From UBA6244 sp965140775 (GTDB lineage Bacteria; Bacteroidota; Bacteroidia; Bacteroidales; F082), in contig OZ223471.1 of assembly GCA_965140775.1 (NCBI GenBank), positions 1,798,001 through 1,862,000 of the forward strand: a stretch of 64,000 bases of DNA, in the 5' to 3' direction. Positions 43,103 to 52,016 of this stretch are shown here, piece after piece. Positions within the stretch are counted from its first letter, which is position 1. Every line of letters starts with the position of its first letter. The notes beneath the pieces were generated by a model that was given only the letters and a program-made list of their open reading frames with translations, searched no databases and was not told the origin of the DNA. The position numbers were made by a program, and so were the translations under genes.

Positions 43103-44530
43103 ATGGCAAATACGCTCAACATACTTATTATTGACGACGAACCGCGGGTTCAGGACGAGATTGAAGAATTTTTGTTAAGCAAAAAATACAAGGTGTATAA
43201 AGCCGGAGCTCCTTCGGTGGCGTTTGGTATTTTAGCTAAACATCCAGTGAATATTGTAATTCTGGATGTTAAATTACCCGAAATGAATGGCTTGGAAGTG
43301 CTCACACGCATCAAAGCCGATTTTCCGGATATGGAAGTGATCATGATTTCGGGTCATGGTGATATGGATACCGTGATTCAAGCCATGCGGCTGGGAGCTA
43401 CAGACTATTTTCCCAAACCATTCAGGTTGTTGGACATCCATGGAGCCATCATGCGAACACAGCGCTTTATCGAATTGAATGAAAAATTGAAAAGCGCCAA
43501 TACCACCCTGGATTTTCTTTCCGGAAAATTGCTTCAAAATATTGGTTCTCAATTGATAGGGGAGGGGGAGTCGATGCAACATTTGGTGGGTTTGATGACC
43601 AAAGTCGCCCAAACGGACAACACATCGGTGCTTATTTTGGGCGAAAGTGGGACAGGAAAAGAATTGGTAGCCCACGGGATTCACTACCTGAGTAAGCGTA
43701 TGGCCGAATCTTTTTATTCGGTCAATTGCTCTGCCATTCCGGAAACCCTGTTCGAGAGTGAGTTTTTTGGACACAAGAAGGGAGCCTTTACGGGAGCTGT
43801 GGAGGACAAGATGGGTTGGTTTGAAATTGCCGACAAGGGTACTTTGTTTCTTGATGAAATTTCGGATATGCCCTTGAATCAACAAGCCAAATTATTGCGA
43901 GTGCTCGAAGAGCGCAAGGTGAGTAAACTTGGTTCCAAGCAAAGTAAACAGGTGGATGTGCGTGTGATTGCGGCCTCCAACACCAACCTGGAATCCCTGG
44001 CGGAACAAAATAAATTTCGACTGGATTTGTTTCACCGCCTCAGCATCTTTGTGATTGAAATCCCACCCCTGCGTCAGCGTGTGGAAGATATTCCCATGCT
44101 TTTGCAACATTATATGAAACACTATGCCCAACGGATGGGTAAAAAAATTGGCGGAATTGCCCCCGATGTCGTCAGGATGTTGAAGCAGCACCATTTTCCG
44201 GGTAATGTGCGCGAATTGAAAAATATTGTGGAACGCGCTGTAATCATGTGCGAAGGAAGTGAAATTCGCACGGAACATGTTTCCTATAAAGGAAAACCGG
44301 ATTCCGCCAGCCTTCCACCAATGGATTTGCAACAACCCGGCCATATACTGCCCAATGGTGACCGGGCCGACCAATCGCTTCCTGAAAACTTCGATTTGGA
44401 ATACAACGAAAAGATGCTCATATCAAAAGCGTTGAAGGTGTCGGATAACAACAAGGCCAAGGCAGCCGAAATCCTCCAAATTACATGGCAGTCGCTTAAC
44501 CGGCGGATGAAAAAATATGGATTGGAATAG
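43103..44530 (+). CDS. sigma-54-dependent response regulator (NtrC family)
   Basis: A 475-residue transcription activator. The receiver (residues 1-120) carries Asp55 in ILDVKLPEMNG and Lys in YFPKPF. The AAA+ domain (about 150-390) has Walker A GESGTGKE, the sigma-54-contacting GAFTGA loop, Walker B LFLDEISD and the arginine-finger region FRLDLFHRLSIF. A Fis-type helix-turn-helix closes the protein (KAKAAEILQITWQSLNRRMKKYG). It is phosphorylated presumably by the kinase encoded 2 nt upstream and activates RpoN-dependent promoters. Its targets are not evident in the window. It ends near the bidirectional hairpin that terminates the convergent rplT operon. Confidence 0.93.
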   Translation: MANTLNILIIDDEPRVQDEIEEFLLSKKYKVYKAGAPSVAFGILAKHPVNIVILDVKLPEMNGLEVLTRIKADFPDMEVIMISGHGDMDTVIQAMRLGATDYFPKPFRLLDIHGAIMRTQRFIELNEKLKSANTTLDFLSGKLLQNIGSQLIGEGESMQHLVGLMTKVAQTDNTSVLILGESGTGKELVAHGIHYLSKRMAESFYSVNCSAIPETLFESEFFGHKKGAFTGAVEDKMGWFEIADKGTLFLDEISDMPLNQQAKLLRVLEERKVSKLGSKQSKQVDVRVIAASNTNLESLAEQNKFRLDLFHRLSIFVIEIPPLRQRVEDIPMLLQHYMKHYAQRMGKKIGGIAPDVVRMLKQHHFPGNVRELKNIVERAVIMCEGSEIRTEHVSYKGKPDSASLPPMDLQQPGHILPNGDRADQSLPENFDLEYNEKMLISKALKVSDNNKAKAAEILQITWQSLNRRMKKYGLE

Positions 44531-44531
44531 C

Positions 44532-44567
44532 AAAAAAAAAACTCCGTTGGCTTTACAGCTAACGGAG
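44532..44567 (-). terminator. terminator of the thrS-infC-rpmI-rplT operon
   Basis: Reading the minus strand, CTCCGTTAGCT and AGCCAACGGAG form an 11-bp stem (one G-U or mismatch) with a 4-nt loop, followed by ten T residues (44532-44541). It lies 25 nt after the rplT stop codon. Confidence 0.85.
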
Positions 44568-44591
44568 CTTATGGCAATCAAATAACTTGTA

Positions 44592-44936
44592 TTATTTTAC
44601 GGCATCCACAATGGCTTTGAAAGCCTCCGGGTTGTTCATGGCCAAATCCGCCAATACTTTGCGGCTGATTTCAATGTTTTTGGCATGGATTTTTCCCATA
44701 AATTCCGAGTAGGTCATGTCGAACTGACGAACACCGGCGTTTATGCGCATAATCCATAGCGACCTAAAATTACGTTTATTAACTCGTCTGTCGCGGTAGG
44801 CATACATCTGCCCTTTTTCGTACGAATTTTTCGCAACCGTCCAAACGTTTTTCCTGGCACCAAATTGACCTTTGGTTTTGTTCAGGATCTTCTTTTTGCG
44901 TGCTTTTGAAGCAACTGAGTTTACTGATCTTGGCAT
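44592..44936 (-). CDS. rplT: 50S ribosomal protein L20
   Basis: A 114-residue basic protein that binds 23S rRNA early in large-subunit assembly. The opening MPRSVNSVASKARKKKILNKTKG and the NKRNFRSLWIMRINAGVR segment are canonical. It is the last gene of the thrS-infC-rpmI-rplT operon, 80 nt after rpmI. No L20 leader structure like the one in Firmicutes was recognised upstream of infC. Confidence 0.97.
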   Translation of the reverse strand: MPRSVNSVASKARKKKILNKTKGQFGARKNVWTVAKNSYEKGQMYAYRDRRVNKRNFRSLWIMRINAGVRQFDMTYSEFMGKIHAKNIEISRKVLADLAMNNPEAFKAIVDAVK

Positions 44937-45016
44937 TTTTTACTCTTTTTTTTCACCTTAGCGCTTCGCCGAACGAAGACTTATTGGGCTAAGACAAAAG
45001 TTAAACATAAATTAAA

Positions 45017-45211
45017 TTAACGGCAAAGCAAGCTTCTGATGTTTCTTTCGTCAGCTTTGTCAATCACTGTAAAGTAAGTTAAGTTACGTTTACGTTTTTT
45101 CGACTTTTTGGTCAAAATGTGACTTTTGTAAGCATGCTTCCGTTTAATTTGACCGGAACCCGTGATAGAGAATCTCTTCTTGGCTCCGGATTTTGTTTTC
45201 ATTTTAGGCAT
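45017..45211 (-). CDS. rpmI: 50S ribosomal protein L35
   Basis: A 64-residue, highly basic large-subunit protein with the family signature MPKMKTKSGAKKRF and HILTKKSKKRKRNL. It lies 32 nt after infC, in the usual order infC-rpmI-rplT. Confidence 0.97.
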   Translation of the reverse strand: MPKMKTKSGAKKRFSITGSGQIKRKHAYKSHILTKKSKKRKRNLTYFTVIDKADERNIRSLLCR

Positions 45212-45243
45212 TACTTAAAAATTTATAGTGAATTGAATAATAA

Positions 45244-45756
45244 TTACTTTTTTGGTGTCAGAATCATAATCATGCGTTTACCCTCAAGTTTGGGCAGACT
45301 TTCTACTTTTCCAAACTCTTCCAGTTCCTGGGCAAATCGCAACAGGATATACTCTCCTTTGTCCTTGTAGATAATCGAACGGCCCTTAAAAAATACATCT
45401 ACCTTAACTTTAGCACCCTCCTTCAGGAAATTTTCTGCATGTTTCAGCTTAAAGTTAAAATCATGTTCGTCGGTGTTGGGTCCCAAACGGATTTCTTTCA
45501 AGACCACTTTGGCTGTTTTGGCCTTCATTTCTTTTTGTTTCTTTTTTTGCTCAAAAAGAAACTTTTTATAGTCCATTATCTTACATACGGGCGGACTTGC
45601 ACTTGCTGAAATTTCAACCAAATCAAGACCTAGATCTTCTGCAAGATTCAACGCGTCGCGCAGCTGGAATATACCACTTTCTACGTTTTCACCAACCAAC
45701 CTTACCACCGGTGCTGTAATCCTTTGGTTGATTCTGTTAGGATCTTCCTTTTTCAT
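45244..45756 (-). CDS. infC: translation initiation factor IF-3
   Basis: A 170-residue factor that binds 30S subunits and checks start-codon selection. Both domains are present: the N-terminal RINQRITAPVVRLVG with ALNLAEDLGLDLVEI and PVCKIMDYKKF, and the C-terminal KEIRLGPNTDEHDFNFKLKHAENFL with KVKVDVFFKGR. The start is an ordinary ATG and not the AUU/AUA seen in E. coli infC, so the classical start-codon autoregulation is not expected. It lies 57 nt after thrS. Confidence 0.97.
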   Translation of the reverse strand: MKKEDPNRINQRITAPVVRLVGENVESGIFQLRDALNLAEDLGLDLVEISASASPPVCKIMDYKKFLFEQKKKQKEMKAKTAKVVLKEIRLGPNTDEHDFNFKLKHAENFLKEGAKVKVDVFFKGRSIIYKDKGEYILLRFAQELEEFGKVESLPKLEGKRMIMILTPKK

Positions 45757-45812
45757 TGGGGTTCTGCCTCTACCTCTAAAGTTTGCGATAATTTATCCTC
45801 CTAATTTTGATT

Positions 45813-47753
45813 TTATTTTTTTTGCATGCTTGCCTTCACTTCATCATTGATGAGTTGGGCAAACTCGCTGATATTCATTGCTCCCAAATCTTCTCCACCA
45901 TGTTTGCGCACCGACAACATTTCATCGGCTTCTTCTTTTTCGCCAACGATGAGCATGTATGGTATCTTCTTCATCTCTGCATCTCTGATCTTCCTCCCGG
46001 TCTTCTCACTCCTGTCGTCAATCAGGCCGCGAATTTCGTGTTTTTTTAGCAAACTCAAAACTTTTTCTGCATATTCCTGATATTTCTCGCTGATTGGCAG
46101 CACGATAACCTGATCCGGGGTGAGCCACAGCGGGAAGTTTCCGGCACAATGTTCAATCAGAACAGCCACAAATCTTTCCATAGAACCAAAAGGTGCACGG
46201 TGTATCATTACCGGTCGGTGCTTTTCGTTGTCGGCTCCTATATAGGTAAGATCGAAGCGTTCGGGCAGGTTGTAATCTACCTGAATGGTACCCAACTGCC
46301 ATTTTCTGCCGATGGCGTCTTTTACCATGAAGTCCATTTTAGGACCGTAGAAGGCGGCTTCTCCGTGTTCAATTTTGGCGTTCAAACCTCTTTCTTCGGC
46401 TACCTCAATAATGGCACGTTCGGCTTTTTCCCAGTTTTCAATGCTTCCGATATATTTTTCGGGAGTTTTGGGGTCGCGCAACGATATTTGAATCAATACA
46501 TCGTTGAACTCCAGTGCGGTGAAAATCTGCTGAATAATATCTATTACGCCATTGAACTCGCTCTTGATTTGGTCGGGCATACAAAAAATGTGGGCATCGT
46601 CCTGAGTAAATCCACGAACACGGGTTAAACCATGCAGTTCGCCACTTTGCTCATAACGATATACCGTGCCGAATTCGGCCAGACGAATGGGTAATTCTTT
46701 GTATGAATGAGGTTTGTAGTTAAAAATTTCGCAGTGGTGGGGGCAGTTCATGGGTTTGAGAAAAAATTCCTCGCCTTCCACAGGTGTAGTGATGGGTCGG
46801 AAGCTCTCCGCTCCATATTTTTGAAAATGCCCTGAAGTTTTATACAGGTTTACATTGCCGATGTGGGGAGTAATTACCGACTCGTAACCGGCATCTTTTT
46901 GAACTTGTTTAAGGTATTGCTCCAGTTTTTCACGCAATTGCGCGCCTTTGGGCAGCCAAAGAGGCAACCCCGATCCCACTTGTTGTGAGAAAGTGAAAAG
47001 TTCAAGTTCTTTTCCCAATACCCGGTGGTCGCGTTTTTTGGCTTCCTCAAGCAACAGGAGGTATTCGTCCAGTTCCTTTTTCTTGGGGAAGGTGATGCCG
47101 TAAATACGGGTGAGCTGTTTTCTCTTTTCATCACCACGCCAGTAGGCTCCTGCCACTTTCAACAACTTGATGGCTTTGATAACCCCAGTGTTGGGGATGT
47201 GAGGTCCGCGGCAGAGATCGGTGAAATAACCACTTTCGTAAAGGGTGATCTCGCCGTCTTCCAACTCACTGATTAGCTCCAGCTTATATTCATCTCCTTT
47301 TTTAGTGAAGTAGTCCAGCGCCTCTTTCTTGCTGATTTCTTTCCGTTTAAATTCTTGCTTTTCTCTGGCCAATTCAAGCATTTTTTGCTCAATTTTGCCA
47401 AAATCCTTATCGGAAATGTCGTGGTTTCCAAAATCGATATCGTAGTAAAAACCATTTTCAATATCCGGACCTATTCCGAATTTTGCACCGGGATACAACA
47501 ATTCGATGGCTTCAGCCATCAGGTGAGCCGATGAGTGCCACATGGCGGCTTTTCCGTCTTCATCATTCCAGGTGAGCAGTTGTACTGAGGCATCCTCTAA
47601 AATGGGTCGCGTGGCATCCCAAACTTCACCATTTACCTTGGCTGCCAATACATTGCGTGCCAAACCCTCGCTGATGTCGGAGGCAATGTCAAAGGCTGTA
47701 ACTCCGGCTTCGTAGTTTTTAACTGAATTATCGGGGAGCGTTATATGTATCAT
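45813..47753 (-). CDS. thrS: threonine-tRNA ligase
   Basis: A 646-residue class II aminoacyl-tRNA synthetase. It has the N-terminal TGS domain (residues 1-60), the editing domain with HSSAHLMAEA and a later Cys/His site (YFTDLCRGPHIP), the class II catalytic core with motif 2 (FLKPMNCPHHCEIF) and motif 3 (HRAPFGSMERFVAVLIEH), and the anticodon-binding domain (about 540-640). It charges tRNA-Thr and heads the operon with infC, rpmI and rplT. A -7 box lies upstream at 47784-47791. Confidence 0.97.
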   Translation of the reverse strand: MIHITLPDNSVKNYEAGVTAFDIASDISEGLARNVLAAKVNGEVWDATRPILEDASVQLLTWNDEDGKAAMWHSSAHLMAEAIELLYPGAKFGIGPDIENGFYYDIDFGNHDISDKDFGKIEQKMLELAREKQEFKRKEISKKEALDYFTKKGDEYKLELISELEDGEITLYESGYFTDLCRGPHIPNTGVIKAIKLLKVAGAYWRGDEKRKQLTRIYGITFPKKKELDEYLLLLEEAKKRDHRVLGKELELFTFSQQVGSGLPLWLPKGAQLREKLEQYLKQVQKDAGYESVITPHIGNVNLYKTSGHFQKYGAESFRPITTPVEGEEFFLKPMNCPHHCEIFNYKPHSYKELPIRLAEFGTVYRYEQSGELHGLTRVRGFTQDDAHIFCMPDQIKSEFNGVIDIIQQIFTALEFNDVLIQISLRDPKTPEKYIGSIENWEKAERAIIEVAEERGLNAKIEHGEAAFYGPKMDFMVKDAIGRKWQLGTIQVDYNLPERFDLTYIGADNEKHRPVMIHRAPFGSMERFVAVLIEHCAGNFPLWLTPDQVIVLPISEKYQEYAEKVLSLLKKHEIRGLIDDRSEKTGRKIRDAEMKKIPYMLIVGEKEEADEMLSVRKHGGEDLGAMNISEFAQLINDEVKASMQKK

Positions 47754-47783
47754 TTTGTGATATTGCTATTAAAAAATTGGCTG

Positions 47784-47791
47784 CAAAAGTA
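47784..47791 (-). promoter_or_regulatory. -7 box for the thrS operon
   Basis: TACTTTTG on the minus strand, a full TAnnTTTG match, lies 30 nt before the thrS start codon. Confidence 0.6.
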
Positions 47792-47897
47792 CTAAAAACT
47801 CTCTAAACTTCACCATGTTAGAGTATTAATATTTTGTTCTTTTTCATTGTTGTCCGATAAAATTAAACAGAAAACGCTACAATGCTTGATATATATC

Positions 47898-48033
47898 GTC
47901 CGCCCATGGCGGACTTCACCATAGTGGGGGGTGTTTTATATTCTACCCATATTTAGCCCCTAACGGGGCTGTCCCGTAGGGACAAGATGTTGGTAGAAAG
48001 CAAATTAAGGTCTATAAAAAGTCCCGTAGGGAC
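47898..48033. repeat. REP-like cluster of four short palindromes
   Basis: GTCCGCC-CAT-GGCGGAC (47898-47914); AGCCCC-TAAC-GGGGCT (47955-47970); and GTCCC-GTA-GGGAC twice (47971-47983 and 48021-48033). TTCTACC (47941-47947) and GGTAGAA (47992-47998) pair around the second and third hairpins, so 47941-47998 can fold into a cloverleaf-like shape. The exact repeat of the GTCCCGTAGGGAC unit suggests a dispersed REP-like or transposase-mobilised family rather than a terminator. Confidence 0.7.
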
Positions 48034-48350
48034 GAAATATTTTTTTAACCGGACATCAATGGTTCTTTTTCCATTTAATGGTTTTAGCAGTGGGTGTTTC
48101 TATTGTTAACTTTTCATAGTCACTCTTTATTTGGGTGTAATTTATTGTATATTTGGAATATCCGGTGGTTGCACATCGCCGAGATGCAAGCATAAAGCCT
48201 TTGGAATTTCATCATCCATTTACAATGAACTCCCTGCAGTTCCTACTTTAAAATTCTTAAAAAAAAGCGAGTTAAGGAAAGCCCTTTTTAGTTTACTTTG
48301 CCATTCAGGTTCTCACTTTTGCCTGCAAATATTGAAATGCAACTATTAAA

Positions 48351-49001
48351 ATGACAAAGAAAGAACGATATGCTGCCGTAATTGACTATTTTACGGAGCA
48401 CATGCCCGTTGCCGAAACCGAACTCGTTTATCGAACCCCATACGAATTGCTGGTAGCTGTAATTTTGTCTGCCCAGTGTACCGACAAACGCGTCAACATC
48501 ATCACCCGGGAGTTTTTTAAGCAGTATCCCACCGTAGAACAATTGGCAGAAGCTCCGGTGGACGACATTTTTGAGAAGATCAGAAGTTGTTCCTATCCCA
48601 ACAACAAAGCAAAACACCTTAGCGGCATGGCCAGGATGTTGATTCGTGATTTTAATGGTGAAGTGCCCGAATCGCTCACCGATTTACAAAAACTGCCCGG
48701 AGTTGGAAGAAAAACGGCCAATGTAATCGCCAGTGTTGTTTTCGACAAGCCTGCCATGGCCGTAGATACACATGTTTTTAGGGTGGCCGCTCGCATTGGT
48801 TTGTCCACACGGTCGAAAACTCCTTACGATACCGAAATGCAGTTGGTAAAGTATTTCCCCGAAGAAATTATTCCATTGGCACACCATTGGTTGATACTGC
48901 ACGGACGGTATGTTTGTGTGGCCCGAAAGCCCAAATGTGAGGTTTGCGGATTAACCGCAGCATGTAAGTATTTTCAGAGTACAAGGCTTAAAAATGCTTA
49001 A
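48351..49001 (+). CDS. nth: endonuclease III
   Basis: A 216-residue DNA glycosylase/AP lyase of base excision repair that removes oxidised pyrimidines. The helix-hairpin-helix LPGVGRKTANVIA carries the catalytic Lys, and the catalytic Asp is in AVDTHVFRVA. The iron-sulfur cluster motif Cys-x6-Cys-x2-Cys-x5-Cys is complete near the C-terminus (CVARKPKCEVCGLTAAC). It is the first of a plus-strand group with bcp and recA. Confidence 0.96.
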   Translation: MTKKERYAAVIDYFTEHMPVAETELVYRTPYELLVAVILSAQCTDKRVNIITREFFKQYPTVEQLAEAPVDDIFEKIRSCSYPNNKAKHLSGMARMLIRDFNGEVPESLTDLQKLPGVGRKTANVIASVVFDKPAMAVDTHVFRVAARIGLSTRSKTPYDTEMQLVKYFPEEIIPLAHHWLILHGRYVCVARKPKCEVCGLTAACKYFQSTRLKNA

Positions 49002-49039
49002 AACGCCGCATTTTGGCCGGCCTCTATCGGTATAATCCT

Positions 49040-49047
49040 TATCTTTG
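49040..49047 (+). promoter_or_regulatory. -7 box for the bcp gene
   Basis: TATCTTTG, a full consensus match, ends 17 nt before the ATG at 49065. It suggests that bcp is transcribed separately from nth. Confidence 0.6.
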
Positions 49048-49064
49048 AAAAAAAATTATCTACT

Positions 49065-49523
49065 ATGACAAAACTACAAATTGGAGATAAAGCTCCTGAC
49101 TTTAAGGGAGTTGATCAAAACGAAAATTCAATTTCACTGGGCGATTTCGCCGGAAAAAACCTCATTGTTTATTTTTACCCCAAGGATGATACGCCAGGCT
49201 GCACAGCGGAAGCTTGTGATTTGCGCGACAACTATCAAATGTGGTTGGAAAAAGGATATGCAGTGGTAGGAATTAGTCCCGACAGCGTGGCATCACACCA
49301 AAAGTTCGCCACCAAATACAACCTGCCATTCTCTCTGATTGCCGATCCCGAAAAGCAAATTATCAAGGCTTACGGAGCTTGGGGTATGAAAAAATTGTAT
49401 GGCAAAGAGTACGAAGGATTGCTTCGCATGACTTTTGTAGTTGATGAAAATGGTGTCATCACGCAGATTTTTGAAAAAGTGAAAACCAAAGAACATACAC
49501 AACAGATTTTAAAAACCCTTTAA
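49065..49523 (+). CDS. bcp: thioredoxin-dependent thiol peroxidase (Bcp/PrxQ)
   Basis: A 152-residue cytoplasmic peroxiredoxin of the PrxQ/BCP class. The peroxidatic and resolving cysteines are five residues apart in DTPGCTAEACDLRD, the mark of the two-cysteine BCP subgroup. The conserved FYPKDDTPG and the GVSPD-like segment GISPDS follow. It reduces H2O2 and organic hydroperoxides with thioredoxin. recA follows 10 nt after its stop codon. Confidence 0.95.
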   Translation: MTKLQIGDKAPDFKGVDQNENSISLGDFAGKNLIVYFYPKDDTPGCTAEACDLRDNYQMWLEKGYAVVGISPDSVASHQKFATKYNLPFSLIADPEKQIIKAYGAWGMKKLYGKEYEGLLRMTFVVDENGVITQIFEKVKTKEHTQQILKTL

Positions 49524-49533
49524 ACCCTCTATT

Positions 49534-50562
49534 ATGGCAGTTGATAAAACCAAAGAAAACGCTGAAAAATTAAGACAAGAAAAATTAAAATCATTGGAAG
49601 CCACGCTCGGAAGCATTGAAAAGAGCTACGGAAAAGGTGCTGTGATGCGTTTGGGCGATTCAGCCATCGAAAAGGTGGCCTCCATATCGAGTGGAAGCAT
49701 TGCCTTGGACGATGCTCTTGGTGTAGGTGGTTTTCCCAAAGGTAGGGTAGTCGAAATATATGGTCCCGAATCGTCGGGGAAAACAACCCTGGCCCTGCAT
49801 ATGATTGCCGAAGCTCAAAAAGCCGGCGGTATTGCTGCATTCATTGATGCAGAGCATGCTTTCGACAGATTTTATGCCGAAAAACTTGGTGTTGATACCC
49901 AAAACCTGTTTGTGTCGCAACCCGACCACGGAGAGCAAGCCCTCGAAATTGCCGACAGCTTGATCAGAAGTGCCGCCATTGATGTGGTAGTTATCGACTC
50001 GGTGGCTGCCCTGACTCCCAAAAGCGAAATTGATGGTGAAATGGGCGACTCAAAAATGGGACTACATGCTCGGTTGATGTCGCAGGCCCTGAGAAAATTA
50101 ACGGCTAATATTAGTCGTACGGGAACCATTTGCGTGTTTATCAATCAATTGCGTGAAAAAATTGGCGTGATGTTTGGAAATCCTGAAACCACTACCGGTG
50201 GGAATGCCCTTAAGTTTTATGCCTCTGTGCGTTTGGATATCCGACGGGTCAGTCAGATTAAAGATGGAGAAAACATTACCGGCAACAGGGTTCGTGTAAA
50301 GGTGGTTAAAAATAAAGTGGCTCCTCCCTTTAAGAAAGCCGAATTCGATATCGTTTATGGGGTAGGTATTTCCAAAATTGGAGAAATCATCGACCTGGGA
50401 GTGGATTTGAATATCATCAAAAAGAGCGGATCGTGGTTTAGTTATGGTGAAACCAAACTGGGTCAGGGACGCGATGCCGTAAAAGGTTTGTTGGCCGACA
50501 ATCCGGAAATGGCGGAAGAGCTTACTCAAAAAATTACGGATGCACTGGCTGCTCAAGCATAG
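49534..50562 (+). CDS. recA: DNA recombinase RecA
   Basis: A 342-residue recombinase for homologous repair and SOS induction. Walker A GPESSGKTTLA, the FIDAEHAFD segment, Walker B VVVIDSVAALTPKSEI, and the L2 loop region with GNPETTTGGNALKFYASVRLDIRR are all intact. Length and motif order are standard, and there is no intein or insertion. It is only 10 nt after bcp and likely co-transcribed with it. No SOS-box-like site was recognised upstream. Confidence 0.98.
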   Translation: MAVDKTKENAEKLRQEKLKSLEATLGSIEKSYGKGAVMRLGDSAIEKVASISSGSIALDDALGVGGFPKGRVVEIYGPESSGKTTLALHMIAEAQKAGGIAAFIDAEHAFDRFYAEKLGVDTQNLFVSQPDHGEQALEIADSLIRSAAIDVVVIDSVAALTPKSEIDGEMGDSKMGLHARLMSQALRKLTANISRTGTICVFINQLREKIGVMFGNPETTTGGNALKFYASVRLDIRRVSQIKDGENITGNRVRVKVVKNKVAPPFKKAEFDIVYGVGISKIGEIIDLGVDLNIIKKSGSWFSYGETKLGQGRDAVKGLLADNPEMAEELTQKITDALAAQA

Positions 50563-50624
50563 TTGCACACTTTGATGGGATGAGCCATGCTAACCCATAT
50601 TCTATTTGATTACTAATAAAAAAA

Positions 50625-51674
50625 ATGATGCCTGATTTGTTTCGTAAATTGACGTCAATGCGCTTTCAAATGGTGGCATGGACAGTTCTTTTGGTGGGAA
50701 TGGCAGCCTGTTCGTCGAGCAATAACGAACCTCACGCCCACCAAGATGCGGTGATCGATTCCGTGGCTTACTACACACGCGCCATCATGGAGGACTCTAC
50801 CAATGCGCAGAATTTTGCTCAACGCGCTCGTTTGTTCCTGGCCAATGGCAACCTCGATCCGGCCTTGCGCGACCTAAATCAGGCCCTCATGATACAACCT
50901 GATCAACCCAAATATTACCTGGCACTTTCGGATGTATATCTGGTTTTGGGTCAAACGGACAATAGCCTGGCGGCATTAAAAAAAGCCACCGGGCTCGATC
51001 CCAATCTGGTACCGGCCTACCTCAAGCTTGCCGAGGTGTATCTGTTAATCGACCGACCTGATGCAGCCATGGGTGCCACACGGCAGGCACTCTTTTTGGA
51101 TGACCAAAATGCGGAGGCCTACTACATGCAAGGCATCTCGCTGTTACAGTCGGGCGACACCAATAATGCCATTGTGAATTTGCAGATTTCCACACGCCTG
51201 GATGAAATGAATTTTATGAGCTATATGCAATTGGCTTCCATTGCGGTGGCCAGAGGCGATACCATGTCGGCGATGTATCTTAAGGAAGCACTCAAAGATC
51301 AACCACAAGACGAACGGGCTTTGTTTTTTTTGGGTATGATTTTACAGGAACAGCATCACAACGCGGAAGCGTTGAGTTATTTCAAACAGGTGATGGAATA
51401 CTATCCCAAAAACAAGCGCGCTTTCTACCATGCAGGTTATCTGAGTTTGGTGGAATTGGGTAATCCGCAGGATGCCAAAACGTTTTTCAGTCAGGCCGTT
51501 GACCTCGACTCTACCTATGTGGAGGCAGTGTATAATTTGGGAAGAACCTGCGAAGAATTGAAAGAATATGGCAAGGCCCGGCAATATTACAAACAATCGC
51601 TCAAGCTATTGCCCAACTATCCGCTGGCAGTGGAGGGAATGAATCGTTTGGATGATCAGGGACTTGGCTTATAA
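50625..51674 (+). CDS. TPR-repeat lipoprotein
   Basis: A 349-residue protein with an N-terminal lipoprotein signal (hydrophobic helix about 15-27 and the lipobox VGMAAC, Cys at about 28), followed by about eight tetratricopeptide repeats (about 50-340), with the typical A-x-x-x-L-x-x-A pattern and YYLALSDVYLVLGQ-like helices. The ATG at 50625 is used; a start at the Met of residue 13 would give an even tighter signal peptide. TPR lipoproteins scaffold envelope complexes; no partner is evident. It converges on the HPt gene, with a 6-nt overlap of the ends. Confidence 0.85.
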   Translation: MMPDLFRKLTSMRFQMVAWTVLLVGMAACSSSNNEPHAHQDAVIDSVAYYTRAIMEDSTNAQNFAQRARLFLANGNLDPALRDLNQALMIQPDQPKYYLALSDVYLVLGQTDNSLAALKKATGLDPNLVPAYLKLAEVYLLIDRPDAAMGATRQALFLDDQNAEAYYMQGISLLQSGDTNNAIVNLQISTRLDEMNFMSYMQLASIAVARGDTMSAMYLKEALKDQPQDERALFFLGMILQEQHHNAEALSYFKQVMEYYPKNKRAFYHAGYLSLVELGNPQDAKTFFSQAVDLDSTYVEAVYNLGRTCEELKEYGKARQYYKQSLKLLPNYPLAVEGMNRLDDQGLGL

Positions 51675-52016
51675 GTAGCTGGCTTTTATTTCTTTCAGGT
51701 CGTCCACCAACAATTGACATTGCTCGTTGAACTCGCTGAACAGTTCATCTACACCGTTCAGATTTTGTTCAGCACCGGCTATCTCAAGTTTTTTTGCCAA
51801 TTCCTGCACATGGGGAACCGTAAAATTGGCTACCACGCCTTTTGTGCTGTGGGCATGAAACTTTAATCCGGGAAAATCTTTGGCATCAATGGCTTGTTTG
51901 ATGTTCGACATCCGTTCGGGATATTCGTTGATAAATATATCGATAATTTCTATAACAATCTCTTTGTCAAAATATTGAAAGGTTTCGTTAAAGGAATCCA
52001 TGTTGATTATTTTCAT
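51669..52016 (-). CDS. HPt phosphotransfer domain protein
   Basis: A 115-residue all-helical protein that is a single histidine phosphotransfer domain. The phosphoacceptor is His56, in FHAHSTKGVVANF, where the usual HxxKG pattern is kept. The start could equally be the Met at residue 6. Such proteins pass phosphate between a hybrid kinase receiver and a final response regulator. The window encodes a hybrid kinase (26686-29439) and a kinase with an N-terminal receiver (40881-43100), both possible partners, but neither is adjacent. Confidence 0.85.
   Translation of the reverse strand: MKIINMDSFNETFQYFDKEIVIEIIDIFINEYPERMSNIKQAIDAKDFPGLKFHAHSTKGVVANFTVPHVQELAKKLEIAGAEQNLNGVDELFSEFNEQCQLLVDDLKEIKASYL

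Larger units (their letters stand above)
47754..48350. other. 597-nt intergenic region with REP-like hairpins
   Basis: This region lies between the divergent thrS and nth genes. It holds the thrS -7 box, the palindromic element at 47898-48033, and an AT-rich leader in front of nth with TTTG (48297-48300) and a CACTTTTG that could be a weak promoter. I see no gene. Confidence 0.5.

Noticed and set aside
43103..44530. Sigma-54 promoters near the NtrC-type regulator
   Set aside because: I found no GG-N10-GC pair with a good surrounding match in the nearby intergenic regions.
45244..45756. AUU-type start and autoregulation of infC
   Set aside because: The start codon is a plain ATG at the canonical position.
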